From positions 880,578 to 944,577 of the forward strand of contig NC_018645.1 of the NCBI RefSeq assembly GCF_000307105.1: 64,000 bases of DNA, given 5' to 3'. Below the pieces are notes generated by a model that did not search any database, was not told the origin of the DNA, and saw only the letters and a program-made list of their open reading frames with translations. This DNA is from Desulfobacula toluolica Tol2. Lineage in GTDB: Bacteria; Desulfobacterota; Desulfobacteria; Desulfobacterales; Desulfobacteraceae. How positions within the stretch are numbered: the stretch's first letter is position 1; every line of letters starts with the position of its first letter. The position numbers and the translations under genes were made by a program. Shown piece by piece: positions 51,679 through 59,745 of the stretch.

Positions 51679-53296
51679 GTGAACAATAATTCATTTATAA
51701 ATCAGTTTTCAGAAAATATCAAATTCCATTACACCTGTTTTGACCGGGTCATTATCCGTGGATACATCCGGAATTTTTTTTCCATGGCCTGTGTGGTTCT
51801 TTTTCTCAAAGCCATGGGGTTTTCAAAAAAGACCAATGGTGTCATAAGAATCTTCACGGATCAACTCAATTCACACATTTCCAAACAGGCTGAAAGATTT
51901 GGTGTTCAGATCCATTGGTGGCCTTCGATAGGTGGTGGTGTCAATGGTGCCAAACAGAAATTTTTTGAAAATATTTATGCCTGTAAATTCGAAGGTCAAG
52001 GCAATCATGTTTTTTGCATCCTCACAGATAAAGAAAATGTTAGAACCGTTGCATCAAAGGAATTCATTACCAAAAAGGGGAAAAAACATCATGTACTGTA
52101 TAAATGCAGAAAACCGGTCAAACAATATTACATATATTTTCATGATTCAGTACTGGGCGGCCCCTGTTATCTGAAAATATCATCTTATCTTCCATTTCCC
52201 TGTGAATTCTACTTCAACGGCCACAACTACATCAAGCTGCAGCTGGATAAAAAAGGCGTGTCATATAAAATGAAGGAGAACGCTTTTACCCATGTTTCCG
52301 AGCCTGATGTTCTCAACCAGGCAGCAAAACAAATCAATGGTCAATTGGTCCAGCAAAGAATTGATTATTTGGATGAACCTTTTTTTCAAGTTTGATAAAG
52401 GCAAATACGCCACCTGGTCCAAACATTTGAAACACGAGTGGTACCTGACCCAAACCGAAGTCTGCTCCAATGTGATTTTTAAATCAGCCCGCTTCTGTAC
52501 AAGTCTCTTTGAAAGGCTTTTGGATAAGTTTTCACGTGTCGGATTGCCCGACACCATTGCCAGAATTTTTAGCCGACGGCCAGCCCGTTCAAATTCAAAG
52601 TCCTATTGGAGACTGTACGATAACAATGCCTGTGTCAAACACTGGTTCAGGGGAAACGCCATCAAGCAATACAATAAAACCGGATACCTGATCCGAACTG
52701 AAACCACCATCAACAACCCCAAATCGCTGGGGCTTAAGAAACCTGTCCTTTTTTTACAGGCCTGCCTGTGGTCCGGAGTCGGATGCAATGATCGGTTGTT
52801 GAATTGCTGTGCTGATGTGGATACTGCCACCATTTATGATGGAGAGGCAGACCCTTTTGATCAGCCAGTCCTGGATCACAAAGATCGAAAAATCACCCCG
52901 CCAGATTTGAGAAAAGAACGGCAACTGGCCCTGTGTGAGGAGTTGCTTAAACCCCGATATTCCGTCCATGGTTTCAAAACAGTGGAGTTAAAACAGATCT
53001 TGGATGAATTTTTTGGAAATTCTGCTCAAATTCGGTATGAAATGAAAAAATTGATAGTACGTGGCGCTGTTGAAAAGCAGAAAAACAAATCATTCTATGG
53101 GGTTACACAAACCGGCTGGAAATGGCTATGGACGTCAATTACCTCAAAGTGCTATTTCAGAAATCCTGTAATTTCAGCCACTTTTAAAACTGATATCCAA
53201 AACTCTTCGACACAACCATACATTTTGGAAGAGGGCCTTGCTCTTATCAATCAGGGCTTAAGCCAGATTACACAAGGCTTGGCGGTTAATGTGTGA
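51679..53296 (+). pseudogene. Frameshifted gene of unknown family, probably mobile or multicopy
   Basis: Two overlapping frames, 51679-52395 and 52292-53296, form one protein of about 535 aa if a +1 shift occurs near 52370 (VQQRIDY | WMNLFFKFDKGKY). Conserved-looking blocks: HYTCFDRVIIRGYIRNFFS, PIHWWPS-like IHWWPSIGGG, YIYFHDSVLGGPCYLKISSY, YDNNACVKHWFRGNAIKQYNKTGYLIR, ETTINNPKSLG, and a C-terminal winged helix. I recall similar unannotated proteins in many deltaproteobacteria but know no function. GGAGTTACCC precedes the start. A sequencing error, decay or programmed shift are all possible. Confidence 0.7.
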
Positions 53297-53436
53297 AATC
53301 CAAAAACATAAATTTTTCTCACGTTTTTTTAAAACAAAGCCTATAGATGGATTGCCTCATTTTTTTGGGAATATCATCCATGCCGGGTAAAGTAGGAGCA
53401 GATCCAGATGATCATACTCTGAACTCACTATTGTTC

Positions 53437-53464
53437 AATAAGCCAATAAGCCAAGCCTGACCTC
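53437..53464 (+). repeat. Boundary repeat copy R8
   Basis: Two AATAAGCC units then AAGCCTGACCTC (one change). It separates the unknown gene from the Rpn pair. Confidence 0.85.
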
Positions 53465-53509
53465 AATATAAATCTTGCAAAATAAAACAAACATGATTAA
53501 ATTGAAAAC

Positions 53510-54205
53510 ATGAATAAGCAGAATGAGGACAATCAGGAAGTAAGCAGAATCCAGGATAAATTTTTCTGGGATATCTACGGCAGACCCGTGAATACAGCTG
53601 GTTTTTTAAAGGATTTTCTGCCTTCCAATATCCTGGAGGCGCTTGATCTTAATCATATAGAGGTTAATAAAAAAAGTTATCTCAGTGAAGAATACAAAGA
53701 ACACTATACCGACCTGGTGGTAGAAACCAGGTTTACTGATAACGCTGAAGAGCCTGTATTTGTATATTTTTTGCTGGAACATAAAAGTTATGTTCCGACA
53801 CGTCCGGCATTTCAGTTGTTGCGGTATATGGTTGAACAATGGTATGAGCTTGAAAAACAGGGAACATTGGGCAAAAAATTACCCCCGATATTGCCCATCC
53901 TGATTTACCATGGAGAAAAAGGCTGGACACCAGGGGTTCATTTTCATGATATTGTCAATATACCCCATGATGATATGAAGGCGTATATACCGGACTTTCA
54001 ATATTTTTTAAGTGATGCCGCTGCTGAAGATGAAGACAGGTATAACACGTCTGTGGTTATCAAATGCTGGTTTATTGTTGTTAAATATTTAAAAGCTCCT
54101 GCAATGCGGGAGAAACTGTTTGTGGTGATAAAACTGCTCCACGCCAATTTTACCAAACAGGTCTGGAGCAGGAGACGGCTGTTGAGTATGTTGAAATTTT
54201 CATGA
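53510..54205 (+). CDS. Rpn-type nuclease (subfamily B), N-terminal part of split gene
   Basis: 231 aa. QDKFFWDIYGRPVNTAGFLKDFLP, HYTDLVVETRF (Asp), PVFVYFLLEHKSYVPTRP (E-x-K) and PPILPILIYHGEKGWTPG are intact, so the catalytic core is complete. A 14-bp net insertion relative to the 55.2-kb copy moves the frame to a new stop after LLSMLKFS. That TGA overlaps the ATG of the next frame. It may give an active, shortened nuclease. Confidence 0.8.
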   Translation: MNKQNEDNQEVSRIQDKFFWDIYGRPVNTAGFLKDFLPSNILEALDLNHIEVNKKSYLSEEYKEHYTDLVVETRFTDNAEEPVFVYFLLEHKSYVPTRPAFQLLRYMVEQWYELEKQGTLGKKLPPILPILIYHGEKGWTPGVHFHDIVNIPHDDMKAYIPDFQYFLSDAAAEDEDRYNTSVVIKCWFIVVKYLKAPAMREKLFVVIKLLHANFTKQVWSRRRLLSMLKFS

Positions 54206-54564
54206 AATATCTGGCAAATACAGACAACAAAGTCACAAAGACAGATGCCGTAAAAGCAATTGAAACAATTTTTCCGGAGAGAGGTGCTGATATGGTTAAA
54301 GGATGGGCAAAAGAATATGTAGAAGAAGGCATGGAAAAAGGCATGGAAAAAGGCATGCTTGCCGATGCAAGGGAAATGGTTTTAAAAGCCCTTGATATAA
54401 AGTTCAGCAATAATGTGCCTGAAGACATACAAAAAAAAATAACTGCCTTGAATAACAGAATATTGCTGAAAGATCTGCTTGGTCATGTCATACAGAGCAA
54501 AGACATAGATGGATTCAGAAAAATACTCCAGGCGATACCCCCTGAACAAATGCAGGAACAATAA
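54202..54564 (+). CDS. Rpn-type nuclease (subfamily B), C-terminal part of split gene
   Basis: 120 aa, from an ATG that overlaps the previous stop as ATGA. Identical in layout to the C-terminal third of the intact protein: VTKTDAVKAIETIFPERGADMVKGWAKEYVEEG, two GMEK repeats, then FSNNVPEDIQKKITALNNRILLKDLL. Separate translation by termination-reinitiation is plausible but unproven. Confidence 0.65.
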   Translation: MKYLANTDNKVTKTDAVKAIETIFPERGADMVKGWAKEYVEEGMEKGMEKGMLADAREMVLKALDIKFSNNVPEDIQKKITALNNRILLKDLLGHVIQSKDIDGFRKILQAIPPEQMQEQ

Positions 54565-54753
54565 CTTGGCTGGCAGGGTGTCAGGCTTTTATAAAAAGCC
54601 AATAATCCAAACCTGACACCCACAACACACTACCCTTATTGCTTAAAACCCCCTTTTTGGTATCAAAAACTACGTTCTAAGCCCTTTTTCGTTCATATTA
54701 TAGATAACATTACGCATAAAAACAACAGTTACCAGGGTCAGACCCGCTATAAT
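54565..54753 (+). repeat. 189-bp duplicated segment, copy 1 (downstream of Rpn)
   Basis: Aligns without gaps to 56238-56426. Contains a decayed boundary repeat (AAGCCAATAATCCAAACCTGACACC, split here by its imperfect match) and a hairpin GTGTCAGG...CCTGACAC. Together with Rpn and capD it shows a tandem duplication of an Rpn-spacer-capD block. Confidence 0.88.
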
Positions 54754-54754
54754 C

Positions 54755-55006
54755 CTGCCGATGCTGCCCCCGGCCCCGGTCACCAGGACGATTTTGTCAT
54801 GAAGATACCCGGAGATTTTATCCGTGTCCAGTTCCACGGGTTTCCTGCGCAGCAGATCCTTATAGGCAACGTCCCGCAGGGTCTTGATGTCCACCTTGCA
54901 GTCAATGATGTTTCCCAGTCCGGGCAAAGTGCGAAAAGGTATATCACACGCCTTGCACGCCTCCACAATGGCCCGCATCTGGGCACCGGTGGAAGATGGC
55001 ACGGCT
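54755..55006 (-). pseudogene. Internal fragment of WbpM/CapD-type dehydratase
   Basis: Encodes PSSTGAQMRAIVEACKACDIPFRTLPGLG...YKDLLRRKPVELDTDKISGY.HDKIVLVTGAGGSIG, an internal ~84-residue part of the intact gene. It is preceded and followed by unrelated sequence. The left junction falls within GAGGSIG. Confidence 0.88.
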
Positions 55007-55096
55007 TCATCCGTTATATATTGAGGACAAATATTGTGTAATTTTATCATTTAAACACCTGTTTGTAACTTCTTAGAAATGATCATGGTGTCGGGC

Positions 55097-55149
55097 TTTT
55101 GTAATGGCGGGGTTTATTCTCTTGACAAGGACCTTTTAATGGGTGACCC
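55097..55149 (+). repeat. 53-bp direct repeat, copy 2
   Basis: Same sequence as 41686-41738. It ends about 48 bp before the intact Rpn start. Confidence 0.88.
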
Positions 55150-55196
55150 TAATATTAAATCTTGCAAAATAAAATAAACATGATTAAATTGAAAGC

Positions 55197-56237
55197 ATGC
55201 ATGAGCGGGATGAGGACAATCAGGAAGTAAGCAGAATACAGGATAAATTTTTCTGGGATATCTACGGAAGGTCCGTGAATACAGTTGGTTTTTTAAAGGA
55301 CTTTCTGCCTTCCAATATACTGGAGGAGCTTGATCTTAACCATATAGAGGTGAATAAAAAAAGTTATCTCAGTGAAGAATACAAAGAGCACTATACCGAC
55401 TTGGTGGTAGAAACCAGGTTTAAAGATAACGCTGAAGTGCCTGTATTTGTATATTTTTTGCTGGAACATAAAAGTTATGTTCCGACACGTCCGGCATTCC
55501 AGTTGTTGCGGTATATGGTTGAGCAATGGTATGAGCTTGAAAAACAGGGAACATTGGGTAAAAAATTACCGCCGATATTGCCCATCCTGATTTATCATGG
55601 AGACAAAGGCTGGACACCGGGGTTGCATTTTCAGGATATTGTCAATATTCCCCATGATGATATGAAGCCATATATACCGGAGTTTCAATATTTTTTAAGT
55701 GATGCAGCTGCTGAAGATGAGGACCGGTATAACACGTCTGTAGTTGTCAAATGCTGGTTTATCGTTGTTAAATATTTAAAAGCTCCTGCAATGCGGGAGA
55801 AACTGTTTGAGGTGATAAAACTGCTCCACGATTTTCTTGAGCAGGAGACAGCTGTTGAGTATGTTGAAATTTTCATGAAATATCTGGCAAATACAGACAA
55901 CAAAGTCACAAAGGCAGATGCCGTCAAAGCAATTGAAACAATTTTTCCAGATAGAGGTGATGATATGATTAATGGATGGGCAAAAGAATATGTAGAAAAA
56001 GGCATGGAAAAAGGCATGGAAAAAGGCATGCTTGCTGAGGCAAGGGAAATGGTTTTAAAAGCCCTTGATACAAAGTTCAGCAATAATGTGCCTGAAGATG
56101 TACAAAAAAAAATAACTGCCTTGAATAACAGGATATTGCTGAAAGATCTGCTTGGTCATGTCATACAGAGTAAAGACATAGATGGATTCAGGAAAATACT
56201 CCAGGCGATACCCCCTGAACAAATGCAGGAACAATAA
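55197..56237 (+). CDS. Rpn-family PD-(D/E)XK nuclease/putative transposase, subfamily B, intact
   Basis: 346 aa. Reference copy for the family in this window: QDKFFWDIYG, HYTDLVVETRF, VPVFVYFLLEHKSYV (E-x-K), LPILIYHGDKGW, YIPEFQYFLSDAAAEDEDRYNTSVV, a C-terminal VEKGMEKGMEKGMLAEAREMV repeat hinge, and PPEQMQEQ at the end. Related proteins cut DNA and promote recombination. Confidence 0.88.
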   Translation: MHERDEDNQEVSRIQDKFFWDIYGRSVNTVGFLKDFLPSNILEELDLNHIEVNKKSYLSEEYKEHYTDLVVETRFKDNAEVPVFVYFLLEHKSYVPTRPAFQLLRYMVEQWYELEKQGTLGKKLPPILPILIYHGDKGWTPGLHFQDIVNIPHDDMKPYIPEFQYFLSDAAAEDEDRYNTSVVVKCWFIVVKYLKAPAMREKLFEVIKLLHDFLEQETAVEYVEIFMKYLANTDNKVTKADAVKAIETIFPDRGDDMINGWAKEYVEKGMEKGMEKGMLAEAREMVLKALDTKFSNNVPEDVQKKITALNNRILLKDLLGHVIQSKDIDGFRKILQAIPPEQMQEQ

Positions 56238-56426
56238 CTTGGCTGGCAGGGTGTCAGGTTTTTATAAAAAGCCAATAATCCAAACCTGACACCTACAACA
56301 CACTACCCTTATTGCTTAAAAGCTCCTTTTTGGCATCAAAAAGTATGCTCTAAACCCTTTTTTGCTCATATTTCAGGTAACATTACACATAAAAACAACG
56401 GTTATCAGGGTCAGACCCGCTATAAT
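56238..56426 (+). repeat. 189-bp duplicated segment, copy 2
   Basis: Partner of 54565-54753. Contains a perfect 12-bp dyad GGTGTCAGGTTT/AAACCTGACACC around a decayed boundary-repeat core. It lies between the intact Rpn and the convergent intact capD. Confidence 0.88.
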
Positions 56427-56460
56427 AGCCTGACAGCACCCAATACCCAATACCCAGAAC

Positions 56461-58371
56461 CTACAAAACACAGGTGCTGTTCTGGACCTCGTATTCGGGG
56501 ACGATCTCTTTCATTTTTTGGCGGATGCCCTGGACATCATGGAGGAGGGCTGTGGTGTAGAGGTCGTTTAGCTGGGTCAGCAGTTGGTTTCTGAAGGCTT
56601 GCTGTGTGCCCAGGCCGTTCCAGTCTCCATTGGCTTTGAGTACCATGATTTTTTCATGGGGGGTGGGTACAATGCCTTCCCCTTCTGTGATCAGTTCCTC
56701 ATAAAGCTTTTCCCCCTGGCGAAGCCCGGTGAATTGTATCTCAATATCATCATCCGGCTCTTTGCCGGACAGCCGGATCAGATCCCGGGCCATGTCCGCG
56801 ATTTTGATGGGCGTGCCCATCTCCAGGATAAAGGTTTCCCCGCCTTGTCCCTGGGTACCGGCCTGGAGGATCAATTGTGACGCCTCGGGAATGGTCATGA
56901 AATACCGGGTCACTTCGGGATGGGTCACGGTGACAGGTCCCCCCCGTTCAATCTGTTCCCGGAACAGGGGGATGACAGACCCGGAAGATCCCACCACATT
57001 GCCGAACCGCACCGCCATCATGCGGGTGCCGTTGCCCATGTAACTTTGCACCAGCAGCTCACACACCCGCTTGGACGCACCCATGATATTGGTGGGCCGC
57101 ACAGCCTTGTCCGTGGACACCAGCACAAAATGACCGACCCCATACTCCAGAGCTTTTTCCAGCATTACCTGGTTGCCCCGGATATTGTTGGACACAGCCT
57201 GCCAGGGGTTGCGTTCGAGCATGGGCACATGCTTGTAGGCAGCGGCATGGAAAATTACCTGGGGCTGATAGCGCTGCATTACACCGTCAATGAGATCCTC
57301 GTCCTGGATCTGGCCCAGTACCGTGGCATACCGTTGATATCCGGCCCGGTGCTTCAGCTCCATCTGGATGCTGTATAGATTTGGCTCGGACACGTCCAGA
57401 AGAACCAGCTGCCGGGGCTGAAATTTGATGATCTGGCGGCACAGCTCACTGCCGATGCTGCCCCCGGCCCCGGTCACCAGGACGATCTTGTCATTGATAT
57501 ACCCGGAGATTTTATCGGTGTCCAGTTCCACGGGTTTCCTGCGCAACAGATCCTTGTAACTGACATCCCGCAAAACCTTGACGCTGACCTTTCCGTTGAT
57601 CAGTTCGCCCATGCCTGGCAACGTCTTAAAGGGCAGGGCGCATGCCTTGCACTCGTCCACAACCCGCCTCATCTGCTGCCCCGTGGAGGACGGCATGGCA
57701 ATCAAAACTTCCCGGATCTTGTGCTTCTCCTTGATGCCAGACAATTGCTCTACTCCGCCCAGCACTGGTACACCGTGGATGGCTCGTCCCTGTTTTTTTT
57801 TGTTATCGTCGCCAAAGCCCTTTATATCATAATTGAGCCTGGGGTTTTCAACGATTTCCCGGTAGAGCTTTTCACCGGAGTTACCAGCCCCGTAAATCAA
57901 AACAGGCATAACATCCTTGTTTTTTTTAAACATATTAAACCCGGACTTGTTTTCCTGCTTGCTCATGTATTCTTTGAAAAGAAACCGTATGGAGATCCGC
58001 AGGCCCCCGGTAAAAAGAAAAGTGAGAACCCCGTCAATGAGAAATACTGCCCTTGAATAGCCTTGAAACCGTTTCATAATGAGTATAATGGCTATGATGA
58101 TCAGGGAGGACAAGACTGTGCCCCTGAAAAGTTTCAGTGAATCTGAAATCCCCACATACCGGAACATGCCCTTGTAAAGCCCCATAAAAAAAAATGCCGC
58201 CGCCTTGACAATCAGTACAAGGGGCAGCATTTGAAGCATCTGGTTAAGCATTGACCGATCGAGGATAAACTCAAACCGGAAAAGATATGCAAAGAAAAAA
58301 GCAGTTGAAAATAAAATTAGATCAAGAAAAAAGATGATGTAAAAATTAGGATTTTTAAGTTGGATAAACAT
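56461..58371 (-). CDS. WbpM/CapD-type NDP-sugar 4,6-dehydratase, membrane-anchored
   Basis: 636 aa from ATG 58371. Four N-terminal TMs (~10-130), a CoA-binding-like domain with LIYGAGNSGEKLYREI, then the SDR domain: VLVTGAGGSIGSELC (NAD binding), FHAAAYKHVPMLERNP, VSTDKAVRPTNIMGASKR (catalytic region with Met in place of Tyr, as in WbpM/PglF) and FGNVVGSSGSVIPLF. It makes UDP-4-keto-6-deoxy-HexNAc, the precursor of bacillosamine- or FucNAc-type sugars. It is last gene of the - strand polysaccharide operon. Confidence 0.93.
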   Translation of the reverse strand: MFIQLKNPNFYIIFFLDLILFSTAFFFAYLFRFEFILDRSMLNQMLQMLPLVLIVKAAAFFFMGLYKGMFRYVGISDSLKLFRGTVLSSLIIIAIILIMKRFQGYSRAVFLIDGVLTFLFTGGLRISIRFLFKEYMSKQENKSGFNMFKKNKDVMPVLIYGAGNSGEKLYREIVENPRLNYDIKGFGDDNKKKQGRAIHGVPVLGGVEQLSGIKEKHKIREVLIAMPSSTGQQMRRVVDECKACALPFKTLPGMGELINGKVSVKVLRDVSYKDLLRRKPVELDTDKISGYINDKIVLVTGAGGSIGSELCRQIIKFQPRQLVLLDVSEPNLYSIQMELKHRAGYQRYATVLGQIQDEDLIDGVMQRYQPQVIFHAAAYKHVPMLERNPWQAVSNNIRGNQVMLEKALEYGVGHFVLVSTDKAVRPTNIMGASKRVCELLVQSYMGNGTRMMAVRFGNVVGSSGSVIPLFREQIERGGPVTVTHPEVTRYFMTIPEASQLILQAGTQGQGGETFILEMGTPIKIADMARDLIRLSGKEPDDDIEIQFTGLRQGEKLYEELITEGEGIVPTPHEKIMVLKANGDWNGLGTQQAFRNQLLTQLNDLYTTALLHDVQGIRQKMKEIVPEYEVQNSTCVL

Positions 58372-58399
58372 GGCCTGTGATCCTTTTTTTTGGGGGGGG

Positions 58400-58490
58400 G
58401 CATTAGGTTCTGGGCGTGGCATTTTCGTATGATATCAATTATTCGGTCAAGATCTTTGTTTGTCATGGCTGTCCCGGAAGGCAGACACAA
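58400..58490 (-). pseudogene. C-terminal remnant of a DegT-type aminotransferase
   Basis: About 30 codons read CLPSGTAMTNKDLDRIIDIIRKC, the usual end of DegT/DnrJ/EryC1 sugar aminotransferases (CLPSGS-type motif). No upstream part remains. Such an enzyme would use the CapD product, so a functional gene was probably here before. Confidence 0.6.
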
Positions 58491-58494
58491 CTAC

Positions 58495-59103
58495 CTATAT
58501 TATGCCATCGTTTTTTAATTCATTAATAAACTTTTCATGAGGTATTGTTACTTCATTTTTTCTTTCAGCCAAAGCAGCCAAATCTTCAATATCCTCTCCA
58601 TTTGCTAATTTCCTTATTCTATTCATTCCGGTTGTAGACGTTGCGGAATTTTTCATCATCTTTACAAGGTTTTCTGCTCTTTTACCAACCTGGTAATACC
58701 AGCGGGAATCTTTCATTTCCAGGGCAGCCCTGTGGAAATCGTGTTCTCTGACAGCTTTAATCATTTTTTTGAAACGCCGAAACCCATCATGCCCAAGGTT
58801 AAACCGCATATCCACCAGAACTATTTGTACGCCTTCCGGCAGTGAATCAAATTCATTCTTCTCATTTTCATTATTCTTCTGATCCGAAAAAATTTCTTTT
58901 AAATCTGAAATACAGTCCTGAATATCATTTTTAAGAAGCATGATGGCTTCTTTTTGAGTTATGCCTTTGTCCTCCAGATTTCTACCAATACCGATGGTGA
59001 GCTTGCCCGCAGGACAACGATAAGGCTTTAATCTTAAGTCTTCATGTTGAATCAGTTGATCTGCAATTTTCTTATGAATTGATTTTATAACAGTCATAGA
59101 CAT
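58495..59103 (-). CDS. T4-type lysozyme (GH24-like)
   Basis: 202 aa from ATG 59103, which has an AAGGAG ribosome site; the frame extends 10 codons upstream. IQHEDLRLKPYRCPAGKLTIGIGRNLEDKGIT holds the catalytic Glu and the TxGxG motif; VLVDMRFNLGHDGFRRFKKM and MKDSRWYYQVGKRAENLV are also typical. No signal peptide. It overlaps the sugar transferase gene by 32 bp. No phage genes surround it, so it may trim peptidoglycan for polymer export or be a captured endolysin. Confidence 0.87.
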   Translation of the reverse strand: MSMTVIKSIHKKIADQLIQHEDLRLKPYRCPAGKLTIGIGRNLEDKGITQKEAIMLLKNDIQDCISDLKEIFSDQKNNENEKNEFDSLPEGVQIVLVDMRFNLGHDGFRRFKKMIKAVREHDFHRAALEMKDSRWYYQVGKRAENLVKMMKNSATSTTGMNRIRKLANGEDIEDLAALAERKNEVTIPHEKFINELKNDGII

Positions 59104-59719
59104 CAACAACTCCTTGTTGGCTTTTTTTACCAAACCCGACCATTTTCAATAACGTCGCTAAAATAATTCTGATATCCAGCCAAAAACTCTGCTCTTTAAC
59201 ATATTGCTTATACATTTCAAGTTTATGTGGCATTACCTCATTGAGATATGCTTTTTCGGGATCATCCGCCTTTGCCAGAACTGCCTGCTCATCATTATAA
59301 TATAAAGTGGCATAGTCGGTAATACCAGGCTTTACGGAAAGAATAGTTTTTTTGCAGGCATCAGGCCATTTTGCAACATAATAAGGCACTTCGGGGCGAG
59401 GTCCAACCAGACTGATATCACCCATAAGCACATTGAATAACTGGGGCAGTTCGTCTATTTTTGTTTTTCTTAATAATTTGCCAATACGGGTAATTCTCAG
59501 ATCATATGAAGCTGTTACTTTGGCACCCAATTTGTCAGCATCAATGATCATGCTTCTGAATTTGTAAATATTGAATATTTTGCCATATTTTCCAACTCTT
59601 TGCTGCTGAAAAAAAACAGGGCCTTTATCCTTTTTTATTACCCATACAACAACAATAAAAACAGGTAATAAAAAGATGAGGCCCATCAAAGACGACATAA
59701 AATCAAAAAAACGTTTCAT
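59072..59719 (-). CDS. Polyprenyl-phosphate sugar-1-phosphate transferase (PglC/WcaJ type)
   Basis: 215 aa. Monotopic phosphoglycosyl transferase core: N-terminal re-entrant helix (MSSLMGLIFLLPVFIVVVWVIK), GPVFFQQQRVGKYGKIFNIYKFRSM, the catalytic DELPQLFNVLMGDISLVGPRPEVP, and SVKPGITDYAT. It starts glycan assembly on undecaprenyl phosphate, probably with the bacillosamine-type sugar made by the CapD/DegT pathway. The C-terminus overlaps the lysozyme gene. Confidence 0.92.
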   Translation of the reverse strand: MKRFFDFMSSLMGLIFLLPVFIVVVWVIKKDKGPVFFQQQRVGKYGKIFNIYKFRSMIIDADKLGAKVTASYDLRITRIGKLLRKTKIDELPQLFNVLMGDISLVGPRPEVPYYVAKWPDACKKTILSVKPGITDYATLYYNDEQAVLAKADDPEKAYLNEVMPHKLEMYKQYVKEQSFWLDIRIILATLLKMVGFGKKSQQGVVDVYDCYKINS

Positions 59720-59745
59720 TCATCACCATCAATAAAAATTTAGTT

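Larger units (their letters stand above)
40462..56426 (+). mobile_element. Repeat-delimited array of toxin-antitoxin and Rpn cassettes
   Basis: Composite region in which small gene modules are separated by a short repeat with core AATAAGCCAAGCCTGACCCC. Full or good copies begin at 40462, 41212, 44260, 44886, 46201, 49735, 51329 and 53437. Decayed copies are near 45480, 48024, 54595 and 56276. All read the same way on the + strand, although the modules lie on both strands. No integrase, recombinase or REP-associated transposase gene is visible in the window. Adjacent cassette interiors are unrelated, while Rpn and capD pieces recur. Confidence 0.6.

Noticed and set aside
51557-53340. Terminal inverted repeats around the unknown frameshifted gene
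   Set aside because: Only a weak AAAATTTTT-type similarity was found at the two flanks, which is not enough to define ends.
40462-56426. CRISPR array formed by the boundary repeats
   Set aside because: Repeats are spaced 0.5-3 kb apart by genes, not by 30-40 bp spacers, and there are no cas genes.
40462-56426. Classical integron
   Set aside because: No integron integrase is in the window and the repeats lack the paired inverted core sites of attC; kept only as an analogy.
58495-59103. Prophage remnant inferred from the lysozyme
   Set aside because: Neighbours on both sides are polysaccharide genes in one operon and no other phage-like gene is visible.
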